Origin: Herpomyces periplanetae
Lineage: Eukaryota > Ascomycota > Laboulbeniomycetes > Herpomycetales > Herpomycetaceae
Assembly (NCBI GenBank): GCA_009733715.1
Contig: WMKJ01000058.1
Location: 21,072-85,071 of the forward strand
Reading direction: 5' to 3'
Length of the DNA: 64,000 nt
Each line of letters starts with the position of its first letter. Position 1 is the first letter of the stretch. The translations under genes were made by a program, and so were the position numbers. This document shows positions 31,333-42,680 of this stretch, piece by piece. The notes below the pieces were generated by a model, which saw only the letters and a program-made list of their open reading frames with translations, was not told the origin of the DNA and made no database searches.

Positions 31333-34260
31333 ATGCCTCCAAAAGAGTCGGGTGAGGTATCGCGTAAAGAAGGTACCGGTGGATCGGCCGGTGCAAATGC
31401 AAAAGATAGGGAAAAAGACAAGGAGCAAATTAACGGGCGTAAAAAGGATAATGAAAGGGATGAGGCTACAACCACAGGTATGTAATAATTTTCACCTAAC
31501 CATTCGGCCCGAATTCAACATGTTGGTTAACAAGTATGTGTGTGTGTGTGTATGCATTGGGATGGGTAAATAGAGGAATTGAGTGAGGAAGATTTGAAAA
31601 TGAAAGAGGAGCTTGAGATGTTGGTGGAGCGTTTATCAGAGCCTCGATCGGAAATCTATTTGACAACACTCGACGCAATTAAAACAACAATTAAAACTTC
31701 GACATCATCCATGACGGCGGTTCCCAAACCATTAAAGTTTTTGAGACCCTACTATGAAACGCTGGAAAAGATTTACGAAAAATGGCCAGATGGAGAAGCG
31801 CGTTCTTCCCTAGCTGATATGCTATCGGTACTAGGAATGACATATTCTAATGAAGAGCGACGGGATACCCTAAGATACCGGCTACTGTGTCCCTCTAAGG
31901 ATTTAGGATCCTGGGGACACGAGTATATGAGGCATCTTGCCCTTGAAATCGGTGAAGAGTACCAAGCTCGAGTGAATGACGAAATTAATGTAGACGACAT
32001 TACCGATTTGGGGTTAGCCTTAGTACCGTTTTTTCTAGATCACAACGCTGAGGCGGATGCGGTAGATTTATTGAGTGAGCTTGAAATTATAGAGCAGATA
32101 ACCCAATTTCTGGATGAAAAGAACTACTCTCGGGTTTGCCTGTACATGGTTAGCTTGGTAGCACTTTTACCGTATCCGGATAATAATCGATTTTTAAGAA
32201 CATCCTACGGTATTTATCTAACATATGAACAATATACTCAGGCTATGACGTTAGCTATTCGATTGAATGATCGGGAACTAATTGTCAGGGCATACTATGC
32301 TACGAATGATCGATCAGTTCGTCGACAAATGGCATTTTTAATGGCACGACAAAGAATTGCTATCGACCTACCGGATGATGAATTAAACGAATTCGACCTT
32401 GAAATTGTTGAATCAATGAATAATCATAAACTTTCAGAGCACTTCAGTGAGTTGGCCAAAGAACTTAGTTTGCTTGAACCAAAAACACCCGAGGATATAT
32501 ACAAAACTCATCTGGATAGCTCGCGAACGGCAGGTCTTGCCAATACAGATTCAATGAAGAATAATCTAGCTAGTGCTTTTGTTAATGCATTTGTTAATGC
32601 GGGATTTGGGGAGGATAAGTTAATGTTAGTTGGGGATAGTAAAACTAGTTGGATCTGGAAAACAAAGGATGATGGAATGATATCGGCAGCAGCTTCAACA
32701 GGGTTGTTGATGCTATGGGATATTGAAGCAGGACTCGACCGTATTGACCCGTATACATATGCACAAGAGAATTGGATCAAGGCTGGAGCTGCGTTAGCTA
32801 CGGGGATTATAAATTCAGGTGTCCGAATGGAATCGGATCCAGCTTTAGCCCTTTTGCAAGAAGGGGCATCTTTAAGTCAAGAAAATAAGCATATTCGAAT
32901 TGCTTCGATATTTGGTTTAGGACTGGCGTACGCAGGGTCAAATAATGAGGAAGTTTTAACGATTTTGAAGGAACATATTCATGATGACAATTGTGATATG
33001 CAAACAGCAGCGATGTCAGCTCTAACGTTGGGATTAGTATTTGTAGGAAGTGCAAACAGTGAAATAAGTGAGACGTTTATAGAATTTTTCCTTGACGAAG
33101 ATCGACAAAGTCAAATGAAAGACAAATGGACTAGATTTATGGCTTTAGGACTTGCCTTATTGTACTTTGGACAGCAAGAGGGGGCAGATGTAATCTTGGA
33201 AACCTTAAAGGCCATTGATCATGATTTGGCCAAGTTTAGCTTTATTCTAACGGAAATATGTGCCTGGGCTGGCACCGGAAACGTATTAAAACTGCAACAA
33301 TTATTGCATATTTGCACTGAACCTGTTGAAAAAGGTGGTAAAGGAATAGGGACGGGATCTGGTGAACATGATGGAGAAGATGATGATACAACAACTACGG
33401 GTATGGGAACCAGTGCTTCGACGACTGCGGCGGCAGCTAATATGAGCGCAGCAAAGAAAAAGTTAACGGATGAAGTAGTTCAATCTTACGCTGTAATAGG
33501 GATGGCATTGGTTACGATGGGGGAGGAAATTGGACAAGAAATGATTTTACGACAGTTTGGACATTTAATGCACTGGGGTCAATCAAACATTCGTAAAGCT
33601 GTTCCACTTGCACTGGGGTTGATTAGTGCGAGCCACGCTCAGATGAAAGTTTACGAAACATTATCACGATATAGTCATGATAATGATGGTGAAGTAGCAA
33701 TTAATGCGATATTTGCCATGGGATTGTTAGGAGCCGGAACTAATAACGCACGAATTTCACAATTGTTGCGACAATTGGCAAATTATTATGTGAGAGATGG
33801 TAATGCACTATTCATGGTTAGAATTGCACAAGGCTTGGTTCATATGGGAAAAGGAACAATGTCAATTAATCCTTTTCATACGGATCGACAAGTTTTGTCT
33901 CGAGTGGCAGCGGCTGGGTTACTAGTTATTTTAGTATCGATGATTGAAGCTCGCGAGTTTATACTTGGTGAAGCTCATTATCTTCTCTATGCTATAGTTA
34001 CAGCTATGTACCCACGATTTCTCATTACATTGGATGAAGATCTTCGACCTCTGCGTGTTAGTGTACGAGTGGGTCAAGCAGTGGATGTAGTGGGACAAGC
34101 AGGAAGACCAAAGACAATTACAGGATGGCAAACCCAAAGTACTCCGGTCCTCTTATCGTATGGCGAAAGAGCCGAACTTGAGGATCAAGAATATGTTAGT
34201 CTGAGTAGTACACTCGAGGGTATCGTTATTCTTCGTAAGAATCCTGAATGGGAGGGTTAA
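31333..34260 (+). CDS. RPN1: 26S proteasome regulatory subunit RPN1
   Basis: Base subunit of the 19S regulatory particle; the scaffold that docks ubiquitin receptors and Ubp6. Two exons, 31333-31477 and 31574-34260, encode 943 aa. The 96-nt intron begins GTATGT, ends ATAG and contains a TG repeat. Joining gives the conserved TEELSEEDLKMKEELEMLVERL. Exon 1 encodes a charged Lys/Asp/Glu tail. Proteasome/cyclosome repeats occupy the centre (for example IASIFGLGLAYAGS, MSALTLGLVFVGS, LALGLISASH and IFAMGLLGAGTNNA), split by an acidic Gly/Thr/Ala-rich linker near residue 640. The C-terminal toroid cap ends at VILRKNPEWEG. Length fits the family. Confidence 0.96.
31537..31553 (+). repeat. TG microsatellite in the RPN1 intron
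   Basis: About eight TG dinucleotides inside the only intron of RPN1, between branch-point-like and acceptor sequences. Confidence 0.8.
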
Positions 34261-34422
34261 CAATTATCAAGTTTAATACACATCACAAGATCATTTCTTT
34301 AAAAGCAGTTTCTCATTATGTACTCGTATAATTGTGATCAAGACGGCAATAATGATAACGATTGCGACCATGACCACTCACCGCTATTAACATAATCATC
34401 ACCATGAATACAATTTGGCCCG

Positions 34423-37175
34423 TTAAATGATCATTTCTGGACCTGACCAATATATGCTATATTCTTGTGGTGCATTGGCTAGTGAGCGTATAGGTCCGTA
34501 TGAGGTTTTGCATATTCCCGTATTCAAACGTGGATTAAACTTCTGTTTAATGCTCGGCTGACGCTTAACCGCCGCTTTAGATGGCGACCTTTTGGAATTC
34601 CGAAAATTCAAAGGGCTAAAGTCGGTCTTGACCATTTTCTTTTCATTTTCAGTAACAGCCCTTGTATCGGTCGAAGGTAATAATGTATTTGTGTAATCAG
34701 TAACTGGCCCAACGCTCATGATAAAGTCGTCATAACTAATTAACTGGATCTTAATTATTGGGCAAACGTTGAACGTTCCTAACGAGCCATCCACAAAGAA
34801 TGCGGGATGATTTCCCGCTTTTTGATTCATCAGTAGCTGCGGAGGAATTTTTTGTTTTTGTTGCCAGAATGATCGTGGTGAGCAGCGTCGAAACGTATTA
34901 CCTTTATGCAATAAGATGGTCTTTTCATTATCCAAAACTTCGAATTTAGTAAAGTATAAAGGTTCATGACTCGATCTTGTTGCTGATAATGTCCGGGTTG
35001 TCGAATTGACGAATACGATGGGCTTTTCATAATTGCTTAGCCCTTCAATGTTCATTCTCAAGTTGAATCCGCCTTTACCTCTTTCTTCTAGCCTGAAAAC
35101 TGCATAGCCATTTTGTGGACACTTGATCATTGTCAGTATGTCGATATACTCACGCCCAAACTATTTTCTATCCAGATATACGACAACTTACACTGGTTAA
35201 AAGTTCCTGCTGGTCCATACAGATGGCTTCAAATGTACTTTTTTTACTGGCCTTTGGTCTTTCTAATCTTTCTCTATAGGATTTTTCAAATGAGAAATCC
35301 AACAATTCTTCGTATGCTTTTCGAACCACTAGCACAAATCGTGAATCTATACTGTTGTAAGTCACCCTGTCATACAACTAACTCGATGAATTTTACCTTG
35401 AAATTCGAATTTCCCCTTTTCTTCAGCTGGTTCTTGTTTAGCCTTGCCAAACCAATGAAATATCTTGGTGGCCTTGCCAGGTAACAATTTATAAACACTA
35501 CGTCCCGATGTCGGTTGATTTGGATTTGGGTCTGATATTTTAGAGTTATCAGAATTTACGACATTCTTAACCTGATGACTTTTTCCAATCTTCGATAACT
35601 CTGTACCTTTTATTTGTTCTGTTGACGTTTGTGGTAGTTTCGGTATTCCATCCTTGGATACACCTTTAGGTGAACTCGGATTTGTTTTGTCATCTTTAAT
35701 ATGTTTTTGGTCATTTGAAACATCCATAGGTCTTGACACTTCCTGCATCTGGTCAAAGAATTTATTGTCAGATGTAATTATCGGGTATGGCACATAGTCT
35801 TTCCAAATCTTGGGAGTTTTAATTTGCACCAACTGTTTCGCTGTATTCTTCTTTCCGAACTTTTGACCCAGCTTAAACTTAAGGTAACTTACTCTATCTA
35901 ACAGTGACCGATACATTCCAGGACTCTTGTTAGTTTGCATACCGTCAGTTGGATTTTTCCCATTTTCAAGAATTACCCCCTCATAATTATCCGGTTCTCT
36001 ATTTTTTCTTACTCGACGTTTCACGCTTTGGTTATTTAACGATTTTCGGTCTACTTTCATGTCCCCATTAACTCTGTCATTCTCCTGGTTTTTCCTTATT
36101 TCTTCGTCTATCAAGTGAGCCTGAGCTATGTTTAACGTATCTTTACTTGATAGTTTGGATATTGTAGACATGCTTGTACTTCGCGCCTGATGTGGTTCAT
36201 TTTCACTCCTTACCTTTGCGTCAAAGTCAACATTTTCAGCATAATGGGTAGGCTTGGGTGCTAGTAATGATTGGCTTATCTTATTCCCCAGTAGATTTGA
36301 ATCTTCCAACCTTATCTGCTCTTGCATAAGTGTTAATGGCTTCTGGGAATCCCTTTTTTTAGGAGGTAAAGCGGGCACTTTTTGACCAGATAAATTGTCT
36401 GGGCGGGCAATCGATCCCATTTCTCGTGGACTAGGGGGTGAAGGTTGGGAACCAGGCCCAGTAAAACGGAGATTTTCATACAAGTTTTCTACAGTATGCC
36501 ATGAGGTTAACCCGTTCTGAGGTCCCTGTTTTGGTTTATCATTGGCATCTAGAGCACTGGCTTTCTTCCCCCAGCTTCTGCTAAATCGATTGGTTCTACT
36601 GCTAAATCCGTTCCCTTAGGTATACCAATTATGAAAATATTGTTCAGTGTTAGCAAGGTTAGGTATACACACCCGGTCATAGTTAACAAACCTCCATTTT
36701 TTCCAATTTTGCCGTAAGCCTTCGGTGATGGAGGTAACTCTTTATTAGGTGCATCACTTCCTGTTGGAACGTCAAGATCTGAAAAGGTTGTTAAATGTTT
36801 TTGTCGGGCGTCTCGTCCGTATATACCATCCTCATCAAGATTTGATCGCTTAAAGTCCATGTAACTTAACTCCGACATTATTGGAACATTTACCCAACTG
36901 AGCTGGTTTTGGTCTGTTTTAAATGGAATAGGAAGTGATTTAGGGGGAGCTCTAGTGTTTGCGGTTACACCTTTTGACTTGACAATCTCACGTTCATCAG
37001 TTCCGTTGAATATGGCATTGGTGAGTTTTCCCTTGAAAATTCGAGGTTGGTTTTGCTCATCTTTAACGTAGTTTGTACCAAATTGACATTCCTTTGACAC
37101 ACATTTCCCCGCCAACACTAATCCGTTCCTTAACACCAAGCAAGTGATCCAAAAGAGAAAATATTTTAACGGCAT
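34423..37175 (-). CDS. Unrecognised four-exon gene with N-terminal signal peptide
   Basis: Proposed exons on the minus strand: 37175-36671, 36614-35397, 35346-35192 and 35121-34423 (858 aa). Introns are 56, 50 and 70 nt; the first has a GCTAAC branch point, the third GTAAGT, TACTGAC and CAAG. The N-terminus (MPLKYFLFWITCLVLRNG) is a signal peptide or anchor, followed by two nearby Cys. Residues about 170-530 look disordered, Lys/Ser/Pro-rich, with a PALPPKKR-type proline motif. The last 280 residues are denser in aromatic and beta-forming residues and may be a folded domain. No family is recognised. The first junction is the weakest: reading through it gives a hydrophobic stretch, then a stop. 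Exon count is inferred from frame and splice signals only. Confidence 0.55.
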
Positions 37176-38359
37176 ACTTAGAATTATAAACTTTGTAGAT
37201 TTGATCACAGTTTCCTTAACATAAACTCTTCGGCAACATGACAGATCATAGTAAATTACCGGAGGCTTATTACATCGTTTGAAAATGCTGTTATATGGAC
37301 GAATAAGGGTATCTGGGGTATTAAATGAACAAGATGGTGATGGATATTGGTGGTAGGGATTTGCCTTAAAAATGATTATGTTTAATTGTGCATTAACTAG
37401 ATTTTGGAATAAATTATGTACATGATGAAATGAAAATAAAACGGGATGGTATAAAGGGTATAGACAGAATCAGGGTAATTATGCAGTCAGAGTTTTGGGG
37501 TGTTTGCGAAACGTTTCGTCATGAAGCGGAAGTTTGATAACCTGTCATGTCTGGAGAAAATAATTTTGGAATTACGCGGACAGCCAAACAAGCAAACCAA
37601 TGTATGCTAAGGTATGAGCATACATACCATGGCCATTAAATTTATGTTGACCCAACTACGAAGGCGAGCTAAGAGTTAAGATCAAAATAATGCTTTGTCT
37701 GACCAAATTAATTTATTTGGAGTACCACAACCCTCGGTTACCGTGGGACTTATACCCAACTAACGTATGCCTTTCGCGTTGGCCCGTACCATTATTATTC
37801 ATATGTATCACACGCACGCGCGTGTATACTGGCTTAAACTTGCCATTCATATATTTGTTAGGCCTTTCATAGCTCTGCTTTGCTTTACACAGCTAACGTT
37901 ATCGCTAACGAGTTGATATAGCGGTGAACCCAACCGTGCAAACCAACATATTTCCTAAATAGGAAACATATCAATACATAGGGCTGCTATAGATTTTGCT
38001 GTGGATTGACGATGGGATAAGTTGGAAGGGGAATGATGGCATTTTCAAGGTGTGTGTACGGGTCGGTGTAGAAGTGAAAGACTAATGGATGATAGAATTA
38101 ATCGCCAAAACTTTACCCGGTTACTGTATATATACTTATAATTTTTATATAACTATATGATTGCGTAACGATAACCTGAGGGACACGTATTTTTACTTTC
38201 CTCACAAACGTATACTATACCTACATCCACAATTCAGTTTGCTGGGGATGGGAGGAGGGGAAACTTTGAACGAAATTAACGAGTCGGATATTCTGTAACA
38301 AATCAACAGACAAACGTAAAACATGAATCATAAACTCCACATATTCACTTGGTCGGACG

Positions 38360-38470
38360 GGCGCCAGCTCGAGATCGGATAAGAACTCGGATTAGAACTT
38401 CTGCCGCGGCTCGGGCCGGCTTCTTCAACTGGCGGATCGCAGCACGTGCTATGACGTCGTGTATAGCTGA
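38360..38470. promoter_or_regulatory. GC-rich patch with palindromes
   Basis: A locally GC-rich stretch with CCGCGG, the 10-base palindrome AGCACGTGCT (38441-38450) and an adjacent TGACGTC (CRE-like). It coincides with the reversal of strand skew. The function is inferred only. Confidence 0.4.
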
Positions 38471-39304
38471 CTACTCAGCCCTACGAAATTACCCCTGATA
38501 ATTGCTTTTTTCATAGGGCGTTGCCCCGTCAATGGACGTATGTTTACGCTTCGTTGGGTGTTTCTCTGCTGAAAATTTGTCGCAAGTTTTATGCGCTTCG
38601 ATCGGGGTGTATGTTAATGGTTGTGTTTGGTGCGCGTTAATTTGGTCAATATGCCCTTGACTTTCACCATCCACCTTTACTTCTGTCTATCTACCTTTTT
38701 TTATCCCAGTGTCAACGCTCCCTCTTATTGGTTTGTGTGCTCTTTAATGTCATTTTGTTTTTTCCCTTTCCAATTGTCTTCGCATCGTGACTCTACTTCT
38801 TTTTGCCCTATATGAAATTTTTATTGCTTTAATTCTCCTATCCCTCCCCTTCAAGCCTTATCTGGTTCTCTTCCTCTAATTTAACGCAAATCTTTACCTC
38901 ATTCCACCCTCTAAACTTCCCAATTTCTTTCATCATTAATCTTGTCTATTCAATATCTCAATAAACTTAACCTTCATATCTACTTAACTTATCCCTTCAT
39001 AATTTGACTATCAATCCTCTTCGTCTAATCGTACATCCTTCTAATCATAAATCCCTCAGGTGATTTTCTCTCACTTAGCTTCCGTTAATCTAGAACAACA
39101 ACCCTGTTCACCACACAGATAAACGGCTTTTCCCCTTTTACTCCTGGCGACTGTTAACTTTTACGAAGCCGCTTGTACATTGTTTTTGTCAGTAGCTCAT
39201 TGCCTACTTTTCTTATACGCTAAATTTTCCTCTTCGTGTCTCCTTACTACTTTTTCGTCCCCCTCGCGTTCCCCTTTCCCCCCTCCCTTCGTGTTTGCTT
39301 GCCC

Positions 39305-39431
39305 ATATACACACATACACACACAGACGCATACACACATAGACACAGACAGATAGACAGACACATACACACACATACACACACACATACATACACATAC
39401 ACACCCATACATATACATACACCCATACACA
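39305..39431. repeat. CA/CATA-rich simple repeat
   Basis: ACAC, ACACAT and ACAGAC units tandemly arranged, similar in type to the tract at 22401-22645. Reading frames through it are artefacts. Confidence 0.85.
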
Positions 39432-39807
39432 GTCTAACTTACCCCCCTTCTTCCCCTTCTTGCCTCCCTCTCACCCCTTCAAACGCATCGTATAACTGCT
39501 TTGCGTTTCGCTGCTAATGCGACCTTTAAGCTTGTCTTGATCAACCGTCGCTTTAACTTTCTTACTTCTCGTGTTCTTCGTTCCCACGCTTCCCCGATTC
39601 ACCACTCTTGCACGTACACATACATACTACCAAAGTATACTTTTATCAAACGGCCAAACTTGATTTCAACCTTACCTGCAACGTGCAACCACACAATCAA
39701 ATAAACATTATACCACTTCCCATTCAGCTCGCTTGGTGTGCGCGCTCATTCGCGCGCGCACGCCCACACCCACACATACACCTACCCATATTTGATACAG
39801 TTCCTCA

Positions 39808-42054
39808 ATGTCATCCATTATGACAACCACAGCTTCTACACCTATGACGGCGTCTGCATCAACTACCACGCATGACCTTACGTGCGACCTATTCGTCTTC
39901 TCGCCAAATCGACCCCTCCCGCTCAATGGTAACACGGATTCCTTAACATCATCAACATCCTCCTCAGCTTCCTCTACTGCATCATCTTCAATCTTTAAAT
40001 CTTCCAGTTTATTGTTTGCCCGGTCAGCCGGGTCTACCGCTATTCCCTCCACAACTTCGTCCAACGCCCCGCGCACCCTATCACAATGCTTTGCATTATC
40101 GCCTTCACCGCCACATCCATCATCTAATCGTCTTACCTCTCAGTCAATGGTTCTTAATCCACCTGGTCCGCTTCTCTTTCGTAGAATGCCCGGCTTGTCG
40201 TGCTCTTCGTCAACTACCTCAAATATTTCAAATGCCAGTGTCAATACAACCGCAACTACAGCTACATCTTGCCCTAGTGTTTTTTCAGCTTCCCGGTATC
40301 CTATTAAAACATCATCTTCTGTCACTAATCAACCCTCATCACCCCGAGGTTCCGTTGCCTCAATGACTTCATCCGCATCACCGTCTTTTACCTTCTCTTC
40401 ACCCTCATTTTCAGCCTACTCCCCCTGCCTCAATTTAAGCACAGCTCGTGCGAACGGATCCCCAATCGCATCTCAATTGCGAAAAAATTGTGCCGCTGGC
40501 ATTGCCGCAACTTTGCAGAGTAGCAGTGGCAATGGCAATGCAGGGTTTACATTTAACTCAACGCAAACTAATTCGTCCGGTAATTGTACGGCAAATTCCT
40601 TTTCCGCCGCTATTCGCTCTCGTGAGTTTTTTCGTCGTGCTAATAGCATGTTTGAACATGCTGGCACTGGGAAATCAATGTTCAATTTACCCTGTAAATC
40701 TTCCCCTGCGCCAGGCTCTACATCATCGTCGCCCAGTGCAGATTCTAGCTCGTCAGAAACTGGACCAACATATCCCGAACAACGCTCTCCTCTGGCCGAT
40801 TCACGTCACACGAGAATCCATGATACTAATAATTTGGTGGGTGCACCACAAGCGCTCAGTTTGCCCCATTACTTTTCACCACATGAACCCGATAGTTTAC
40901 CTCGCATTTCACACAGTGTTCTCATTCAAGTTCTTGACGGTGAATTTTCCCATGTTTTCGATCATGTTCTCCTCGTTGATTGCCGTTTTGAATACGAATT
41001 TCAGGGTGGTCATATTAGAGGCGCATTAAATTTCACCGATAAGGATAAATTAACCAAACATTTGTTTTGTCAATCGCCCACCCCTTCTCCTTGTTCCAGC
41101 AGACGGTCCGTATCGGAATCACCACCTTTTATATCTACACTTTCGAATACCAGTAGCCAATTTACCCCCGCATCTGTCATGGGAGATCCGAAGAGTCGAG
41201 TATTGATCATCTTACACTGTGAATACTCTGTACATCGCGCCCCGTTAATGTAGGTTTCTATTATTTTCACGGATAACTCGCATGGACGGCTCACAACTAA
41301 CCATTTGAACTTTAAAATATTTAGGGCTAAATATATACGACAAAAAGATCGTGCTAGAAATGCTCACCGGTATCCAGAATTAACTTATCCCGAAATCTAT
41401 ATACTAGACGGTGGATATAGCAATTTTTTTAGATGTCACAGAACTCGTTGTTATCCGGAAAATTACGTAGAAATGCATGCTAAAGAGCATGTTCAAGCAT
41501 GTGAACGAGGAATGCATCGATTACGACAACGGCAGAAGTTAAGTCGAGCCGTTACGTTCGCCTTCGGTCAATCTGGGGTAGGCTCTACTTCAACTGCGCC
41601 GTCACATAACAATTCCGGTACACCTGGCCGTTATCTATTCGATAATTCTCCCTTATCCAAAGACACGGATTTTTCTCCCGCATTTGATACTCCATCTAAA
41701 CCTCGATCATTTTTTGGCCAACCAAACTTTCTCAAATCTCTGGCACCCACACAATCTCCAACTGCTGCCGCTGCAGCTGCTGCTGCAGCTGCCGGGCTAC
41801 TTTTCGGTACAGGTAGCGCTGCAATTAGTGCGACTACAACTGCTAGTTTTGAGTTTATTGAAAGCCCACTTGCAGTTTATCGACGTAAAAATTCTCAGCA
41901 ATCATCAAATCGATTTTTTCCCTCCATCGATCCTCCACGACCTCGTTCTCGCGCTCCTCAAAAACTCCCCAAGCCAGTGGAAGAACTTAATTCCACCCCG
42001 GTCAAATGTTTTTCCGATTCTTCCGGTTTACGCTCTCAATCGTCTGCGCTGTAG
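39808..42054 (+). CDS. CDC25: CDC25 M-phase inducer phosphatase
   Basis: Dual-specificity phosphatase that removes inhibitory phosphates from Cdk1 to trigger mitosis (S. pombe Cdc25, budding yeast Mih1). Two exons, 39808-41249 and 41325-42054, encode 723 aa. The intron (75 nt) has GTAGGT, ACTAAC branch and TTAG, and lies just after the active site. The N-terminal 350 residues are Ser/Thr-rich and disordered, as usual for the regulatory region. The rhodanese-type catalytic domain holds LVDCRFEYEFQGGHIRGA and the CX5R loop HCEYSVHRAP; after splicing it continues with HRYPELTYPEIYILDGGY. A run of ten Ala lies in the C-terminal tail. The coding strand is strongly C-rich. Confidence 0.95.
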
Positions 42055-42680
42055 GCGTGTTGGTGTATAGGTACCGTTTGATATTTTAACTTTATCGCAA
42101 ACGTGAATACTTTTCCTAATTAATTCTTTTGTTAATAATTTTCTTCGTTTTTTTCATCTAATGATTTCTTTGCACTTTGTCATTTTGAATATTTATTCTA
42201 ATTGGCTTGTGTGCTTGGTTGTGTCATTGTGCGCGCTCCCTTATTTGCGCCGCACTAATTTTTAGAGGTTTTTTCTTCCTCTTCCTACGTATTTTGTTTT
42301 CTTTGATTGTTTGCTTTTGCTTTACTTGATGATTTTTCATAAATCCTTTGACCGTGCATATAAGCGCTTGCTCGCTCGCTCATTTGCGACAGCGTAGGCG
42401 TGTACACGCGTCCTTTTTGATTAACGTGTTTTACTTGCTCTCTCGTCTGCTTGATTTCCTGTTATATGCTATATGTCCTCCCTCGCGCGTACCTGTGTAC
42501 GCGTTAACTTCACCTCTATCACTGTAGCTCAGACTATTTGGTAAATTTGATAAACCCCCCTCATACCTCTTCGTATGATCAACTCTTTACCCTTACTTTT
42601 CTCCTATACCACGGGGTATTTTCATTGTGCAATTCAATCCTAAATTATTCCCAAGGATTGTAAAAAGAACTCTCTTAATT
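42055..42680. other. Intergenic region CDC25 to SLD5
   Basis: 626 T-rich bases holding the CDC25 3' flank and SLD5 promoter. No CACGTG. A tRNA A-box-like sequence at 42523 has no B-box partner. Confidence 0.6.

Larger units (their letters stand above)
37176..39807. other. 2.6-kb gene-free divergent region upstream of CDC25
   Basis: No supported gene. It contains a GC-rich patch at 38360-38470 with a CACGTG at 38443, and a CA-rich repeat tract at 39305-39431. The + strand is G-rich before 38.4 kb and C/T-rich after it. The last kilobase is a plausible long pyrimidine-rich leader of CDC25. Confidence 0.6.

Noticed and set aside
35367-35396. 30-nt intron option in the unknown gene (acceptor at GACAG)
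   Set aside because: Too short for the introns in this window and leaves the wrong phase; the 50-nt option keeps frame.
38489-38674. 61-codon minus-strand frame near the GC-rich patch
   Set aside because: Starts and ends without conserved features; overlaps another chance frame.
42523-42600. tRNA-like A box TGTAGCTCAG
   Set aside because: No B box (GGTTCRANNC) or foldable acceptor stem follows.
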